A stretch of DNA of 64,000 nt from Gorsachius magnificus (lineage: Eukaryota > Chordata > Aves > Pelecaniformes > Ardeidae). The position numbers and the translations under genes were made by a program. Shown piece by piece: positions 51,010-63,000 of the stretch. The stretch lies in NCBI GenBank assembly GCA_034008185.1, contig CM067091.1, forward strand, positions 7,233,799 through 7,297,798, given 5' to 3'. Under the pieces are notes generated by a model, which ran no database searches, was not told the DNA's origin, and saw nothing but the letters and a program-made list of their open reading frames with translations. How positions within the stretch are numbered: the first letter of the stretch is position 1; each line of letters starts with the position of its first letter.

Positions 51010-54000
51010 CAGTTTCTAAAAATCTGGACAGTCTGATTTGCTTGCCCTTTAACATCTCTCTTCTCTCCCATTGAAAAGCTGTGGAATACCTGTCTCCCTG
51101 TTCAGACCTTTCAAAATATCCGCCCTTCCTTGGCTGCTAGCACAGTGAGTCCTAACAGAGGTGAGAGAGGTCTTTCAGCTCCAGGGGCCAGTTGGAAATC
51201 CTTGGAGTAAGTCACCCTGGGCAGTTCCATATGAATTTCATTTTTTTGCCACTATTTTCCTGTCTGGGCAATGAGACAAAGTATTTTACCCCCTAGTGTT
51301 GAAGTGAATAGTAATTAGTATTTGTAACATGTCTGAAGACAGAATAGGTTCAGATATTCTGGTTACCTGGGCACAAAACCAACTTGCTTTTTACTTTATT
51401 CTCTTTACTATCCGACTCCAAAGGTTAGTCTTAGAGGAACATGACACAAAACTCAGCAGATAAGGCCAATCTAAACAACCTGGAGAATTCAGGGGATATC
51501 CCATGAACTTGGAGAACCTGAAAAGGAGTTGCCAGAAATTATTTATGGTGGTTATACTTTGATTGATTTCACACATTTTTTTAATGCAGGCCTACAATGA
51601 GTGGGGAAAAAACCATCACAAGCTGGAAAGTTCTGCTATGCCCCTCTCCGCTCGCCCTTGAAGGACCCTGCAGAGAAATTCTCTTTGAAGCCCAAGGTCA
51701 GCATGCCCTTCTGACTCTGCCAGGCTGGTTTCCCTGGGTTTCAAGGCTTTTCAGCAAGAAGAGGAAAAAACCCCTGAGTTTCTGCTCCTTCCGAGAGCAG
51801 TTTCTTGTCCGGGGTAACCCTGTGAAGCTTAGAAGTGTGACCATGAAATCTCACAAGTTTTTTAATCCTATGGTGGTGAAGGTAATGAAAAGGTGCTGAG
51901 GCAGAGAATGGGATGGAACAGAATGATCCCAGGCTCCACTGCTTGAGGGACCAGAGCAAAGCAATGCCACATAAAGCAGATACAGTACATACAAGTAATA
52001 CATTTACTATGTTAAAACTATGTATTTAAGCATAACTATAGGCTCCAGCTAGTATAGACCTAGCTTCATCAAGATGTAGAAGCAGTAAATAAGTAGCAAT
52101 TTCTACAAAACTTGAACAATCTTTAGCTGCTTTTCCATGCTATCACAATGGAGATAATTTCATTTACCTGACAGTTTTTCAGGAGGACAAGAGGGGGTTG
52201 CAGGCAAAATGAGGATGATTCAGAAATCCTGAGGCCTTGAGAAATCAGTCCTATGTTAGCATTGAACAGCAGCAGGAAAAGGAATTTGTACAAGGAGGAT
52301 GACGGGTCACTGACTTTCACTTCAAAGATTTTAGAAGCAGCAACAACAACAGCGATAAAAAAATAGCCTGAGGTTCTAATCTTTCTGAAACAGAGAATTC
52401 AGTTCTGGCTCATGCTGAGCCAAGATTTCATTTTGTCATACAACTGTGATTTAATAGAACATTGGCTTGAGCACAGATCTAGGACTTCCTTGACCTATTA
52501 GCAGAGGGTTCTGCGTGTAAGCACGAAGAGCTGAGCAGGACAGCAGAGTGCCACAGTTCCTTCTCCACATTACCTAGGCTGTGCTTGGCTCGTCACCAAT
52601 TTAGCAGCAGGAATTTGGCTTGTGGCTCAATGCTCCTGGCTGTATTCTTCACATGTCTCTACCTTAGACTTCGCTCCATCCTGAGAAACAGCAACAGGAG
52701 CAAGAGACTAATACCAATGTTTCTCTTGGCATGCAAGTGCATGAAACAAAGCAGCCCTGCTCAAAGGGGTAGAAGGCAGATAGGCCTCACTCCCCGTGCT
52801 GACAAGTAGCCATGTGTACATGAAACTGGAAGCTGACATACAGCGTGTCATCTCCTGGGTGGAAAAATATATCTGTTCTTATTTCTAAGTCAGTGGATCT
52901 AATAAAGTTGTTGCTGTTATTTATCTTGTAAACATCTTCTTGAATCTACCACTGTCAGCTACCATTATTTTCTTACAAGTCTCCTGATAATGATACATAT
53001 CATCATTCCCCAGTTCCTCATTTCTCTGTGTACATAGAAGCCTCAGCCTTCCTTTATAAAAGATAAGCTTCTCACCGCCCCCCCAGATCAGCAAAATAAT
53101 TTACACAGGTGACCAGACACTAGAAGGAGAAGATGAAGAAGAAAAATGTCAAACTACCACTGAAAAATCAAATAAAAGAAAAATCAAACTCATGATTTGT
53201 TAAAGGCAGTTTTAGGATTTTTGAGTCATGAATTTTGGATGCATTCAGCTGGTAGAGCTGCACGTCCAGCCTATTACATCTCTTATCTCCAAGGGCTGGG
53301 GCGGCCACAGCAGCACGGGGCTGAAGGTGTTCCTCTCATTGGGCCGGCTTGATGCAGGGTGACCCTATTGCGACGTGCCACTGGGGGGTTGCATTAGCAG
53401 TTCACAATGACAGCATTATCAGAGCAGTCTGATGAACAACTCATGAGTGATGTTTTCCCAGTGCTTTTGGACGTTAGACCCTGCTGATGAACAAACTATC
53501 TTGAGTTTTAAACACTATTTTGCTCAAGTTGGAAGGCTTTTTTTGTGTAACCAGTCCAAAACTAGAGCTATTAATTAGGCAAAGCCAGCAGTGAATGCAA
53601 CAGTGATGCCAACATTCTTCCAAATCCCCAAGGATATCGTTTGAAGGATACCATCCAGAGCAGCCGCAGAAGGTCTGAATAATCAGAAGCAACTGCTCAT
53701 CTACCATTTAATCACCTAAAATTATCTTGGAGCGGACCATAGTCAAGCACCAGAAATTTTCTCTACTAATTCTTGGAAGAGCCAGGATGAAAGACAGCAG
53801 AAAGGAATTTATCATGCCGTGAGCCAAGAAGTATGTTGTGAATGAATGGCAGGCTGTCCAGAGCTCAACCAGTCATCTCCAGCAAAGAGGAAGAAATAGA
53901 GCAGGGAGCTTTTGTTAATCTGCATATTAGCTACTGAGCCACGTGCTTCAGCCAATGTGGCACTGGCACTTGTCTGGCCATCAAATAAATTCAACGTTTA

Positions 54001-54750
54001 GAAAGGATTTTTTTCCTGATGGATACATTCCTGAAAATGAATGGCCATAAAAGAGAAAAATAGACTGTCTATGCCCCGGTAGCAACCTGTGAAGTCATTA
54101 TCATCAGCTCCCCCTTGTGAATTAGGATTCTGTGTCTGCGCAATGCACTTGATGAAGTAATTTATCAGCACATAGATTTATGGACTCTGCAAAAGCTGTC
54201 TTGGTCATTGTTTTCTCCTCCAGTTTACTAGAAATACCTCTATTTAGATTTTGTCAAGATTACTGCTCCTCTATGTCATTGCTAGGTGGGAAAAGTGGTC
54301 TGGCCTCCCAGCAGTGCAGTTGAATACTGACTGCAAGAGGATGAAATCCAAGCAGACAATGGCTTTCAGAGAGTCTTGCTGCTTGCCTTGTCTCGAAGGT
54401 GCCCTGAAGAATCCATTCCTGTCATTCTTCTAATTTCCAAGATGGGGAAGTTCTCGTAGGCTACACACCTTCTCACAAGGTTCACCCTCAGATTGCCTGG
54501 AATTTCCACAGCTGCTTTCCTAAATGCCTGAAACGGTTTAAGCTTGGAATGTTGTCACCATTAAACCACAAACTTCCCAATCGACGCGTTCCTGGATGAA
54601 TAACAGTTCCTTCTGAAACACATGGTCATTTCATGTTTACATCTGGACAGTCTCTGGGGTCTTTTGAATTCCTGGGAATAGTGGGTAATGTTAAGTCTAA
54701 CAAAGCCAGACTGTCTTCACCAGGCTCTCCGCTGGCACACGTCCACAGGC
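51010..54750. other. Unique non-coding sequence
   Basis: No gene or dispersed repeat recognised in about 3.7 kb. Open frames are at most 100 codons (51597-51899) and show no recognisable domain. Confidence 0.5.
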
Positions 54751-54754
54751 TGGC

Positions 54755-54790
54755 TCAGCTCTGATTTACATCAGCAGAGTCTGGCCTGAT
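54755..54790 (+). repeat. Remnant of old palindromic amniote repeat
   Basis: CTCTGATTTACATCAGCAGA followed by GTCTGGCCTGAT follows the recurring motif CTGATTTACACCAGCTGAGGATCTGGCCC closely. It belongs with the matches at 25.3, 57.6 and 60.0 kb. Confidence 0.45.
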
Positions 54791-55820
54791 GTTCACTCCC
54801 AAATTAGTTTTTATCTTTATTTGACCAGCTCTATTGACAACACTGGTTCCAGCAAGGAAGTAAATGGTGCGAATCAGGATAGAAGCAACGGGGAACATAA
54901 GGGTGATGAAAAACAATGTTTATGAAACAGAAACATAGAAAAACAACAGGGAAAGGAACATTATTTTGAAACTCCAGCAAGAATGTAGTACAGAAAGCCA
55001 TTTTTTTGGCTGAATATTGAAGGGAAGGAGTTGATATAACTGGAAATAATCCAGCTCCCCCTGACAGCATGAATAAAAATCCCATATGTACAATATGTGC
55101 TTTCTACAGATGGCAGCATGTGGAAAGATCAGAGTTAATGAACAAAAATATCACCGTAAAATAACCTGATGCTGTGTGTACTTCCCAGCTCCATGTACCT
55201 CTCAGCTCTTTTTTGTTCATGTCCTCTTGTTTTCACCACTGGACTCCAGTGCAGAGCACAGTGTGAGGCTAGTGTACCTGTTACAGGTTTCTTGTCCCCT
55301 CTGTGGGTCTACACTCTCTCTTAAGTTCAACTGTGCTTTGAAGTTCAGACTGCATATCATCATAAGACAGACTCTCAGGTATGTAGGAATTGGCTTAGCA
55401 CAAGCTCCAAAGACATTTTACGTGGAAGGGGGGAACATGGCTGGTATCTTCCCATGAACATGAGCTGTCACTGCTGTGACTGGAGTGGTTTCAGTCTGGA
55501 TGAAGCCTCTTCCACTAACAGATACCCTGAACATTTCAGCTGCGAATAGCCTGACCCGACAAAGCTGGCTAAAATGAAGGTGTTTGTAACTGAGCTAGTA
55601 TCCCTAGCTTCCCCCTCTAGTTAGTGGAGGGACAGGGACATACCCAACAGCACATCCATCTCATCCCATGACAGGTATCTAAGGCAGGTCAGATAAATTA
55701 CCTCAGCTGGCAGTAATGCAGAGGTGTCCAGCTCAGAATAAGCTACCAGCTCTTTGTCATCTAAAATTTCATTAGAAAAATCTCATCCTCTGATTTCAAG
55801 GTGCACCTAATAGCTGACAA

Positions 55821-55870
55821 GGGGGAGGGTAAACAACCGGGGAGGGTAAACAACTGAGGAGGGTAACTAA
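55821..55870 (+). repeat. 17-bp minisatellite with forkhead-like sites
   Basis: Two near-identical 17-bp units, 55823-55839 and 55840-55856 (GGGAGGGTAAACAACCG and the same with one change), are followed by a decayed third unit to about 55870. Each intact unit contains GTAAACAA, the core bound by forkhead (FOXO/FOXA-type) factors. The repeat is visible directly; the binding role is inference. Confidence 0.85.
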
Positions 55871-55874
55871 GCCT

Positions 55875-57580
55875 GTTCTTTACTCTCATTGCCAACAAAG
55901 CTCTGTTGGCTCCTTTCAGCATCTCATCATTGGCTTCCCTGGGATTAAGGCAGCCTTGGCTTTGTGCTGGAGAAACGGTCCCCTCACTGAACAGGAATTG
56001 GTTGGATTTGAGAGACATGGTCAAACAGAGGGGTTGGGGGGAAATTATTAGATCAAAAGAAAAGCTGGCAAAAAAATCACAGCAAAGGCTGAATTTGAAC
56101 TAAAATCTCCTTTATGGAGATTGGAACCATCTTGATTTATACAGTAAAGGAGCAGACCTTTATGGCATGGGCCCTAATGCAGAGTTTCCCTTTCCATGCT
56201 GTCTTTCTGTCAGAAGGCAGGGTTACAGCTCCCCCCATCTTTCAGTCTTTCTGAGGAGTCTACTACGTCTCCATTTTGTGATCCTACATATTAAGTCGTG
56301 AATCTACAGGGCTGTGAAATAGTGCCCGAGCTGCTCTTTCCGCTCTCTTCACGAACAGCAGTCTAAGAGAATTGCAGAGTCAACAATTCTATGCTACTGA
56401 CACGGTATTTGCTTTGGCTTGCCAATTTTATTTGTAAGGCTATAAAGCTGGCACTAAGGATGGATCATGCTGCCATAGGGCTCTCTTGCTGGCATCTCAC
56501 AGGTGGAGTACCTGGAAAGAAAGTGGTGCGATTTATTAAAAGGTAGAGGTGCTCTGGCATGGCTTAGGGCATAAAAAGCATCAAAGAGTTTGTTTCCAGG
56601 AGGCAAAAAGAGGCACCTTGAGATTCCCGGGTCCAGAATGCACTGCTGGGTTTTACTCCAGCAGCCAGAATAGCACAGCCCGTACATCCCTAGGGCCAGG
56701 GATAAGCTAGGGCCCGCGGCCAGCCAGCCGCTCCTCTCCACATACTCTGAACCCAGCTTCTGCCCCAGCACACATCTCCTTGGAAGCTTCACTTCGCGTC
56801 CATTTGAAAGTTAAGCTCTTGGCCAGGTGGCAATTGCCTTTTCCTAACCTCCTCCAGACATGCCTACCCAGCATCTGCATGAAGTCAGCTGGGAAGGCTT
56901 GTGTAGGCAGGGGAAATGAATTTCTTTCTTTGCAATTCCAAGAGCATACTTCATCTCCAAGTTAATAACAACTGCATTTTGAATAAATGCTGAAGGTATA
57001 TTAGGTACAAAATTAAAGTTAAGCAGCTCTGCAGAAGAGACATATTTACATTCAGCAGTGGAAAAAACGGGCAAATTTATTTTAAAAATTAATTGTACCA
57101 TAACTTAATAAGTTAATTAATAACCATGCTTAGCATTCTGCTTTTAACACATATGTGGATATGGTGCATTTTTTACAAAAAACTTTAAGAACACTCTTTG
57201 CCCACTTAAACAGTTGTGATGAGTGACAAATAGCTCAGGGTTGTGACTAAAACATGAACAAATCCTACAGTCCTGATTAATTTAAACAACTGGGTTTTTT
57301 TCATAGGTAGAGACAAAGAGATTAGTTCCACAAACTAGATGATCATGGTAGAATTATCAGTAGGGTTAACAAGAGTGGCTACAGATAAAGGATCATGCTA
57401 CACACTTTACAAATCTCAGGAAATTCACTCTCTGCTATTCGCTTGCATTCCAGTATTATACAACTGTCTTATGAAATTTTAATTCAACCCTTATTGGAGA
57501 TGAATAATTTAATGGCAGACAGTAACAGACGGTCATCCAGACTATGGCTCTCAAAGGAAAAAAGAAGGATGTCAGACCAT
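55875..57580. other. Unique non-coding sequence
   Basis: No gene or dispersed repeat recognised. The 56.98-57.13 kb part is AT-rich. A minus frame at 56454-56792 (112 codons) has no recognisable content. Confidence 0.5.
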
Positions 57581-57582
57581 GA

Positions 57583-57656
57583 CAGTTCTTCAGCTGATGT
57601 AAATCAGCATCACTCGATCAGCTCCCATGCGTCTGCACCAATTTACGGTAGCTGAC
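57583..57656. repeat. Old palindromic amniote repeat, best copy
   Basis: The left half TTCAGCTGATGTAAATCAGC and the right half CTGCACCAATTTACGGTAGC form an imperfect inverted repeat around a short centre. The whole resembles a palindromic sequence I recall from turtles, crocodilians and birds (AGCTGGTGTAAATCAGC ... GATTTACACCAGCTGAGG). It looks like a MITE-type remnant or an old SINE part. The family name is not assigned. Confidence 0.5.
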
Positions 57657-57659
57657 AGA

Positions 57660-59300
57660 CGAGTCTGCACATGCAAGGAAGATACTCGTCTAGAAGCAAG
57701 AGCACTGGCAACCTGCATTTTACCAATGAGATGATCTGACCATTCGTTACTCGGGGATCAGCAGATGGGGTTTTTTTGACCTGAAACACAGCTTAGATCA
57801 GGTGCAGCTACCACTTACACCTCAGCAAAGATTTCCCTTCTTCAGAGAAATGCCTGAAAGGTGTGTGACTGGCAGTCAGTGAACAGGGGCAGCTTGACCA
57901 GCAACAGAAAAACCCTCTCCATCTCATATAGCTTTGCCCCCCGCTGAGTTCCCAGTTCCAGCTCTTAGCCTGAGGAAGACCCCGGTGTGAATCAGCAGAG
58001 ATCCTCCCAGGGGACATCTCTGACTTGTACCAGTGATGCAAGATGGATTTTAAAAAACAATTTCTGATTTACCCCAGCCTAAACAAGAGGTGACTCAGAG
58101 CTACAGATGTTTGTCTTGTTTCTGAAAAGCTGTTTGAGTCAATGTTTCTACCAGGCTGGATTTTCATTTTGCCATAGAAACTGATGCACAGAAAGCCAGC
58201 CCACGGCTCCACACCACGGAGTCCTGCTGAAGCCCTCGTGGTTTGCACAGCATTCACTCTTCACCTCTGGATTTGCAGAAAAAGAGGGCTAACAGGGGAA
58301 AGGAGAGCATTTGCTATTCACTCTGTGGAGTAGCTGTTCTTAATTCATTACTCTCTCATTTCACAATTCAAATTCTCTGAGTATGAAGCAGAAGCCATAT
58401 GGCTAAAGCTGAGCAAAAGATGGGATTCCTATTCTGTGGCAAATCCCCATGTTTCAATACTTTGTTTTCATCCCAAACTGTGAGGGAAAGCGAATGTTTG
58501 TTATTGAACTCCAGAAGCTTTTCAATGAGACATTTTTAAATGAAGAGAAACAGGTTGACATATTTCAAGCTGAAAGATTTCACTGCTTTTTGTTAAACTG
58601 ATCTAAAACATTCCCTTTTCAGTGATCTCAGTGCTAGGCTGGATTTTCCCCTTTGTGGTGTATTGCCACATCACAGCTGAAGATTTTCCATCATTTCTAG
58701 GTGAATCCTGCAGAAAATATAGCATGTACCAGAAAGGTCTGAGCAAAGAAATATTTCAGGGTCATTTTTCAACAGAACTCTTTTAAAAGAGCAAAGTTGA
58801 AATTTTCCCGATTTTAATGGCACAGCTGCACATTCGTGATGCAACCATGCACCAAGACACAAATGAACACCTTCCCGCTGCTCAAGTCAGACGATGTACT
58901 TAATACTTTACAAGATAAAACTCCAAGGAATCTCCAGTGCATTGACCCTGAAACCCAGGTCCTTGTCCTGCATCTGGAACGTATTTGCAACTCACTGGTT
59001 AATATGGATCAAGGACCTTCAGAAAGAAATGTGTGCATTGTTGCAGAGGGTTGGATTTCTTCAAACAGGAGCAATGCCTGAAATCCAAAGTTAGTTGGGC
59101 TTGCAGAATGTGGGAATCTGGGCTCAATCCTGCCAAATTACTGATCGAATGGGGCTAGAAAAGGCTCCTTTTCACAAACCGAGAATCTCCCAGTCACCAG
59201 CTTGCACAAAGACAACAGACCAAGCTGCAAAGGAGTTAAGACAAAATCTGTAAAACGTGCTTAGTTAGAGGGGAGCTTTAGCTTATTTAGAACAGGTCCT
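57660..59300. other. Unique non-coding sequence
   Basis: No gene recognised. A plus-strand frame of 81 codons at 58836-59081 is free of stops but has no splice borders or relatives that I can identify. Confidence 0.45.
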
Positions 59301-59307
59301 GGGCCCA

Positions 59308-59350
59308 GGTGACTTTCCCAAGGTCAGAACAGGAGTCAGTAGAGAAGGAT
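59308..59350 (+). repeat. MIR/CORE-SINE-like core fragment
   Basis: GGTGACTTTCCCAAGGTCAG followed by ACAGGAGTCAGTAGAGAAGG closely follows the conserved core of MIR/CORE-SINE repeats (GTGACTTGCCCAAGGTCACACAG...AGTGGCAGAG). These were active in early amniotes, so the copy is very old. Its flanks are not recognisable. Confidence 0.5.
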
Positions 59351-59963
59351 CCCCTGGTGCCCTCATTTAATCAAAGTCATTAATTTAAGTATGAATTCTA
59401 ACACCCCTTTAATCCTTTTTAACAATAAGAAGCACTGTTAAATCCTTAATGTGCCTACTTTAATTATAACCTATCAAACACAGAATCAATTCTAAGCGGT
59501 AAACACGAAAAGCAGTATTCTGAAAGTGGATGAGATCACGCCTTTTAAAATGCAAATGGAGACTGAGGCATTAAACCTATAATAAAGTTCAATTAATCTT
59601 TCCCCTTAAAACACACACAAAATATTTAATCTCAGTCTAATCTCAGAGGCTGATTGCACCAGAGCCGAAGAAGGCAGCTTTGGTCACTTGTAAACAGGCA
59701 GGAGCGGGAATGGCTTATCCTTGGAGCCACACAAATTTAGGGAGGTGGGTGTGCATGGAGGGGTAGGGGAGCAGATCCATTACAGTTTAGGATGAAGGTG
59801 ATTACTTTTTGAGGACTGTATATATTATAAATTTCCCATTATCTCATGAACTTTTCAAAATTCGCTACCTGAAGACACATGCACAGGGAACTTAATAGTT
59901 ACCTAAGTACGGCGCAACAGCAGTCCCTGTCTAGGGCTGGGAGAATGGCGTCCTTGGCTTTAA

Positions 59964-60030
59964 CTGATTTACAGCTCTTTTCTGCTTGCCAGTGCTGAAG
60001 GGGAGCACAGGAAGCAGAGCTGTAAATCAG
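59964..60030. repeat. 67-nt hairpin with perfect 14-bp stem
   Basis: CTGATTTACAGCTC (59964-59977) and GAGCTGTAAATCAG (60017-60030) are exact reverse complements. Further in, TGCTT (59983-59987) can pair with AAGCA (60012-60016), and GTGCT (59992-59996) with AGCAC (60004-60008) around a 7-nt loop. The whole folds as an imperfect hairpin of pre-microRNA size. The outer arms also match the GTAAATCAG motif of the old palindromic repeat, which may be its origin. Confidence 0.7.
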
Positions 60031-60039
60031 AGGGGTAAA

Positions 60040-63000
60040 TTAGTTCTTGCATAGCCTCATGGTACAGAGAACCGCAAAGGATGCTGCAGTGTCTTGTGCC
60101 TTTCTCACCTCTGTCCTGGTGCAGGACCAGAGCAGTCAAGGTGGTTTCTGCACTGGACTGGGCAAGCTTGCGGTCAGCCCCTCTCCTCCTCCTCGAGTAC
60201 CCATCTGCTACAGGCAACACCTGCAACCTGTTCCTCCTCTTGGTCCAGGGAGGAAAAGCATCAGCAAGCCGCTGTGTTAACACTCTGCTTGCATTTGCCA
60301 CAGCTTCTTCTGCAGGCATTTCCCGAGAGCTGCAAGAAACAGGCAGGGCTCAGGTATTCTATTTCCTAGCAAGTTATGTTTTCTGCTACTGAACAGTGTA
60401 AAAGTAAAAATGTAAATGCTAGTCCTGTGTGTGTTAAAAAAAAGGCATTTGGGGATAATGAAGGTATTTTGTTTTATGAAAGAGAAATGTTCCAAGCTGG
60501 TTACATATTTTTAAAAGAATGTTTATATTGTAAAACAAAGATACTTCTAAACAAAAAGTCACTGGAAACACAAATAAAAATGTTTTGTTTTGACAATCTG
60601 GGAACAGGATTATTGAAACAGCCGGAGTATTTCTTTCCCCCCGCCCCCCGAAATATGAATTCATCAGATTCAGCATGCTGTTGTGAAACACTGCTTTAAA
60701 AAAAATTGGCTGTTTTTTGTTGAAAAAAAATGTTCAATTGGAAAATTATAGAGCAAGTCTACATCTGAACAAAGTGGGTGTGGAGGGTTATTAAATCAAC
60801 ACAGAAGGGGTTTGATATTGCTTAGGTGCCTGTGTTGACACTAGATGCGCTGTAGTGGAGAGATATCCCTTTTATTATCAGTGTTATTTAGCCCTGATAA
60901 TGGGTTCAGTCCTGCAGAGAATATAAATGTAACTGCACAGCTGGACAAATAACGACAGCATTTGTCTTCATGTCATTTTTGATGAAAAATATTGGCAAAA
61001 AGCCCAATGAAATTTATTTGTCATGAATTACTGGCTAATTCAACAAATGAAGCCAGAACAGCTAGAAAACACATGGAGGACAACTCTCTGCCACCTTGCA
61101 AGCTCTTGCAAGCAGCAGCAAACCATGGGTGTGAATTGTTACCAAGTCAGTTGCACAAAACTTGATGACTCCCAGCCTCAATCTGCATTTATGTAAACAC
61201 CTGCCAAAGGCACTGGTTAGTAAGAATCCTGGAACAGCAAGATGCTAAATTCAACCTTAGATCCTGATCTTTACAGAAGTGATTTAAAAAAAAAAAATCT
61301 GTGGAAAAATAATGTCAACTGATTTGTTCATTTTTTAAATGTAGTGAAAATGGGGATGAGAAGGCAAAGATAAAAGATCTTCATGAACTGCAATTTTAGA
61401 GAATTCATGATTGAAATGACAACACAATTTAATTAACTCGAATCCAGATGAAGAAAGTTTTGTACTGAGAGATAGATTAGAATGATAATACTCCATAGAG
61501 TTAATCTCAGTCATTGCCTGGAAGGAAGAGCCATGCTCTTAGAGACAAAGGAAGGGGCAAAACAGAAAGTTGAGCTTCTAGTGATTCTCTCACAGTTTTT
61601 ACTGTTGTACAGCCTTGCCAAAAAATCAATTCTTTGCAGAGCTGCTCTCCTAACACACATGGTGTTAACACAAGTCAGGAGACAAGCAGGGCACTGACAA
61701 GACTTGATACTGCCAGGTCCTTAGTTGGAGGGAGCAGACCTACTCCAGAGACCTGATTTCATACTGATGAAGATCTGTCCTTGAGTTCCTATTTCCCAAT
61801 GAACTGTCACTGATTTTCCTGGACCCAGTCTGTAAAGGATTGAGTCTCCCTTTTCTTCTACAACAGGAATAACCTCTTGCAAAATTAATTAGGTCACATA
61901 CAGTAGAACTCTTTTATCAAGAATCAGCTTCTTATCTATGCAGGTTTCACCTGGAATGGGACTTAAAATACTGCTTTTGGAACAGAGCAGCTCCTTATTA
62001 TGACAAACATGTTTTCAGCATGGTTGAGATAAAATAGAAGAAAATTTAGGCTTCAGTCTGACCAGTTCAAGATACGATGCTGGATAATGAGTTCATTGAA
62101 ATAGTGTTACATCAATCTAGCTTGCAATAATTATATTATTTCAGCAAATCCCAAAATTGCAGCCCTGAGTCAAGATCTGTCAGCACTGTAAAAATCACAG
62201 AAAATATCAACTATTAGAACACTTTAAACCCTGCTATGGACAAATGGCTAAGGGGAGCGATCCATCTATACAATGGGAATGTGCATTCCTTTCCTAACAA
62301 ACTGTTCCCTGGGTTGATTTTGCTATTATTTGGCTGAAAAGTCTAAGTTGCCTGAAATGCCCCAGAAAGGCATGTGATTGGTGAAAAGTATTTTACTATT
62401 ATTACTAAGACAGCTTATTATCTTTGCAAATATAATTACCTAGGGAGAAGGCATGTGAGATGCAATATGCCCATCTTGCTCGCATGAGAAAGAGTGATGA
62501 AAATAGAATTAAGTTGTGTCACCTCCAGTGTGTCATTTTTCTACAAGCAAGCCTGAACAGATTGATTTCTAGGTCTCCTTCAGCGTAACTTAATCAATTC
62601 TGAGTAGATTTAGCTGGGCATATGGATGATCATGTGTCTGGCACCCGCTTCCTCCCCTAATATGGTTACAGGAATTTCAATCAGCACCACCAGTGGCTCC
62701 CACCATACAATTGCTTGGAACGTAAAAAGGCTTAATGCATTTGGAGCAGTAATTCATCCTGTCTGGCACGTCAGATCGTGTGAGAACATGGGCCATATTT
62801 CCAGGGGGTGCCTGAGAACCTCTGCATCCGTTTCAGTTGTCTTTGAATTTCCTTTAGAGGAAACGCTCTGAATTCATTCAAGAGGAAAGTCCTCCGATGG
62901 GCCTTCAAAAAGGTTATTTGGAGTCTGGGCTCTAGAAGAGGAGAGAGAGAGGTTGCCTGAAGGACGAACATGTGTTCAATTTCCAAGTCATCACTGCTCT

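Noticed and set aside
58836..59081. 81-codon plus-strand frame
   Set aside because: Reads plausibly but has no supporting borders, neighbours or homology.
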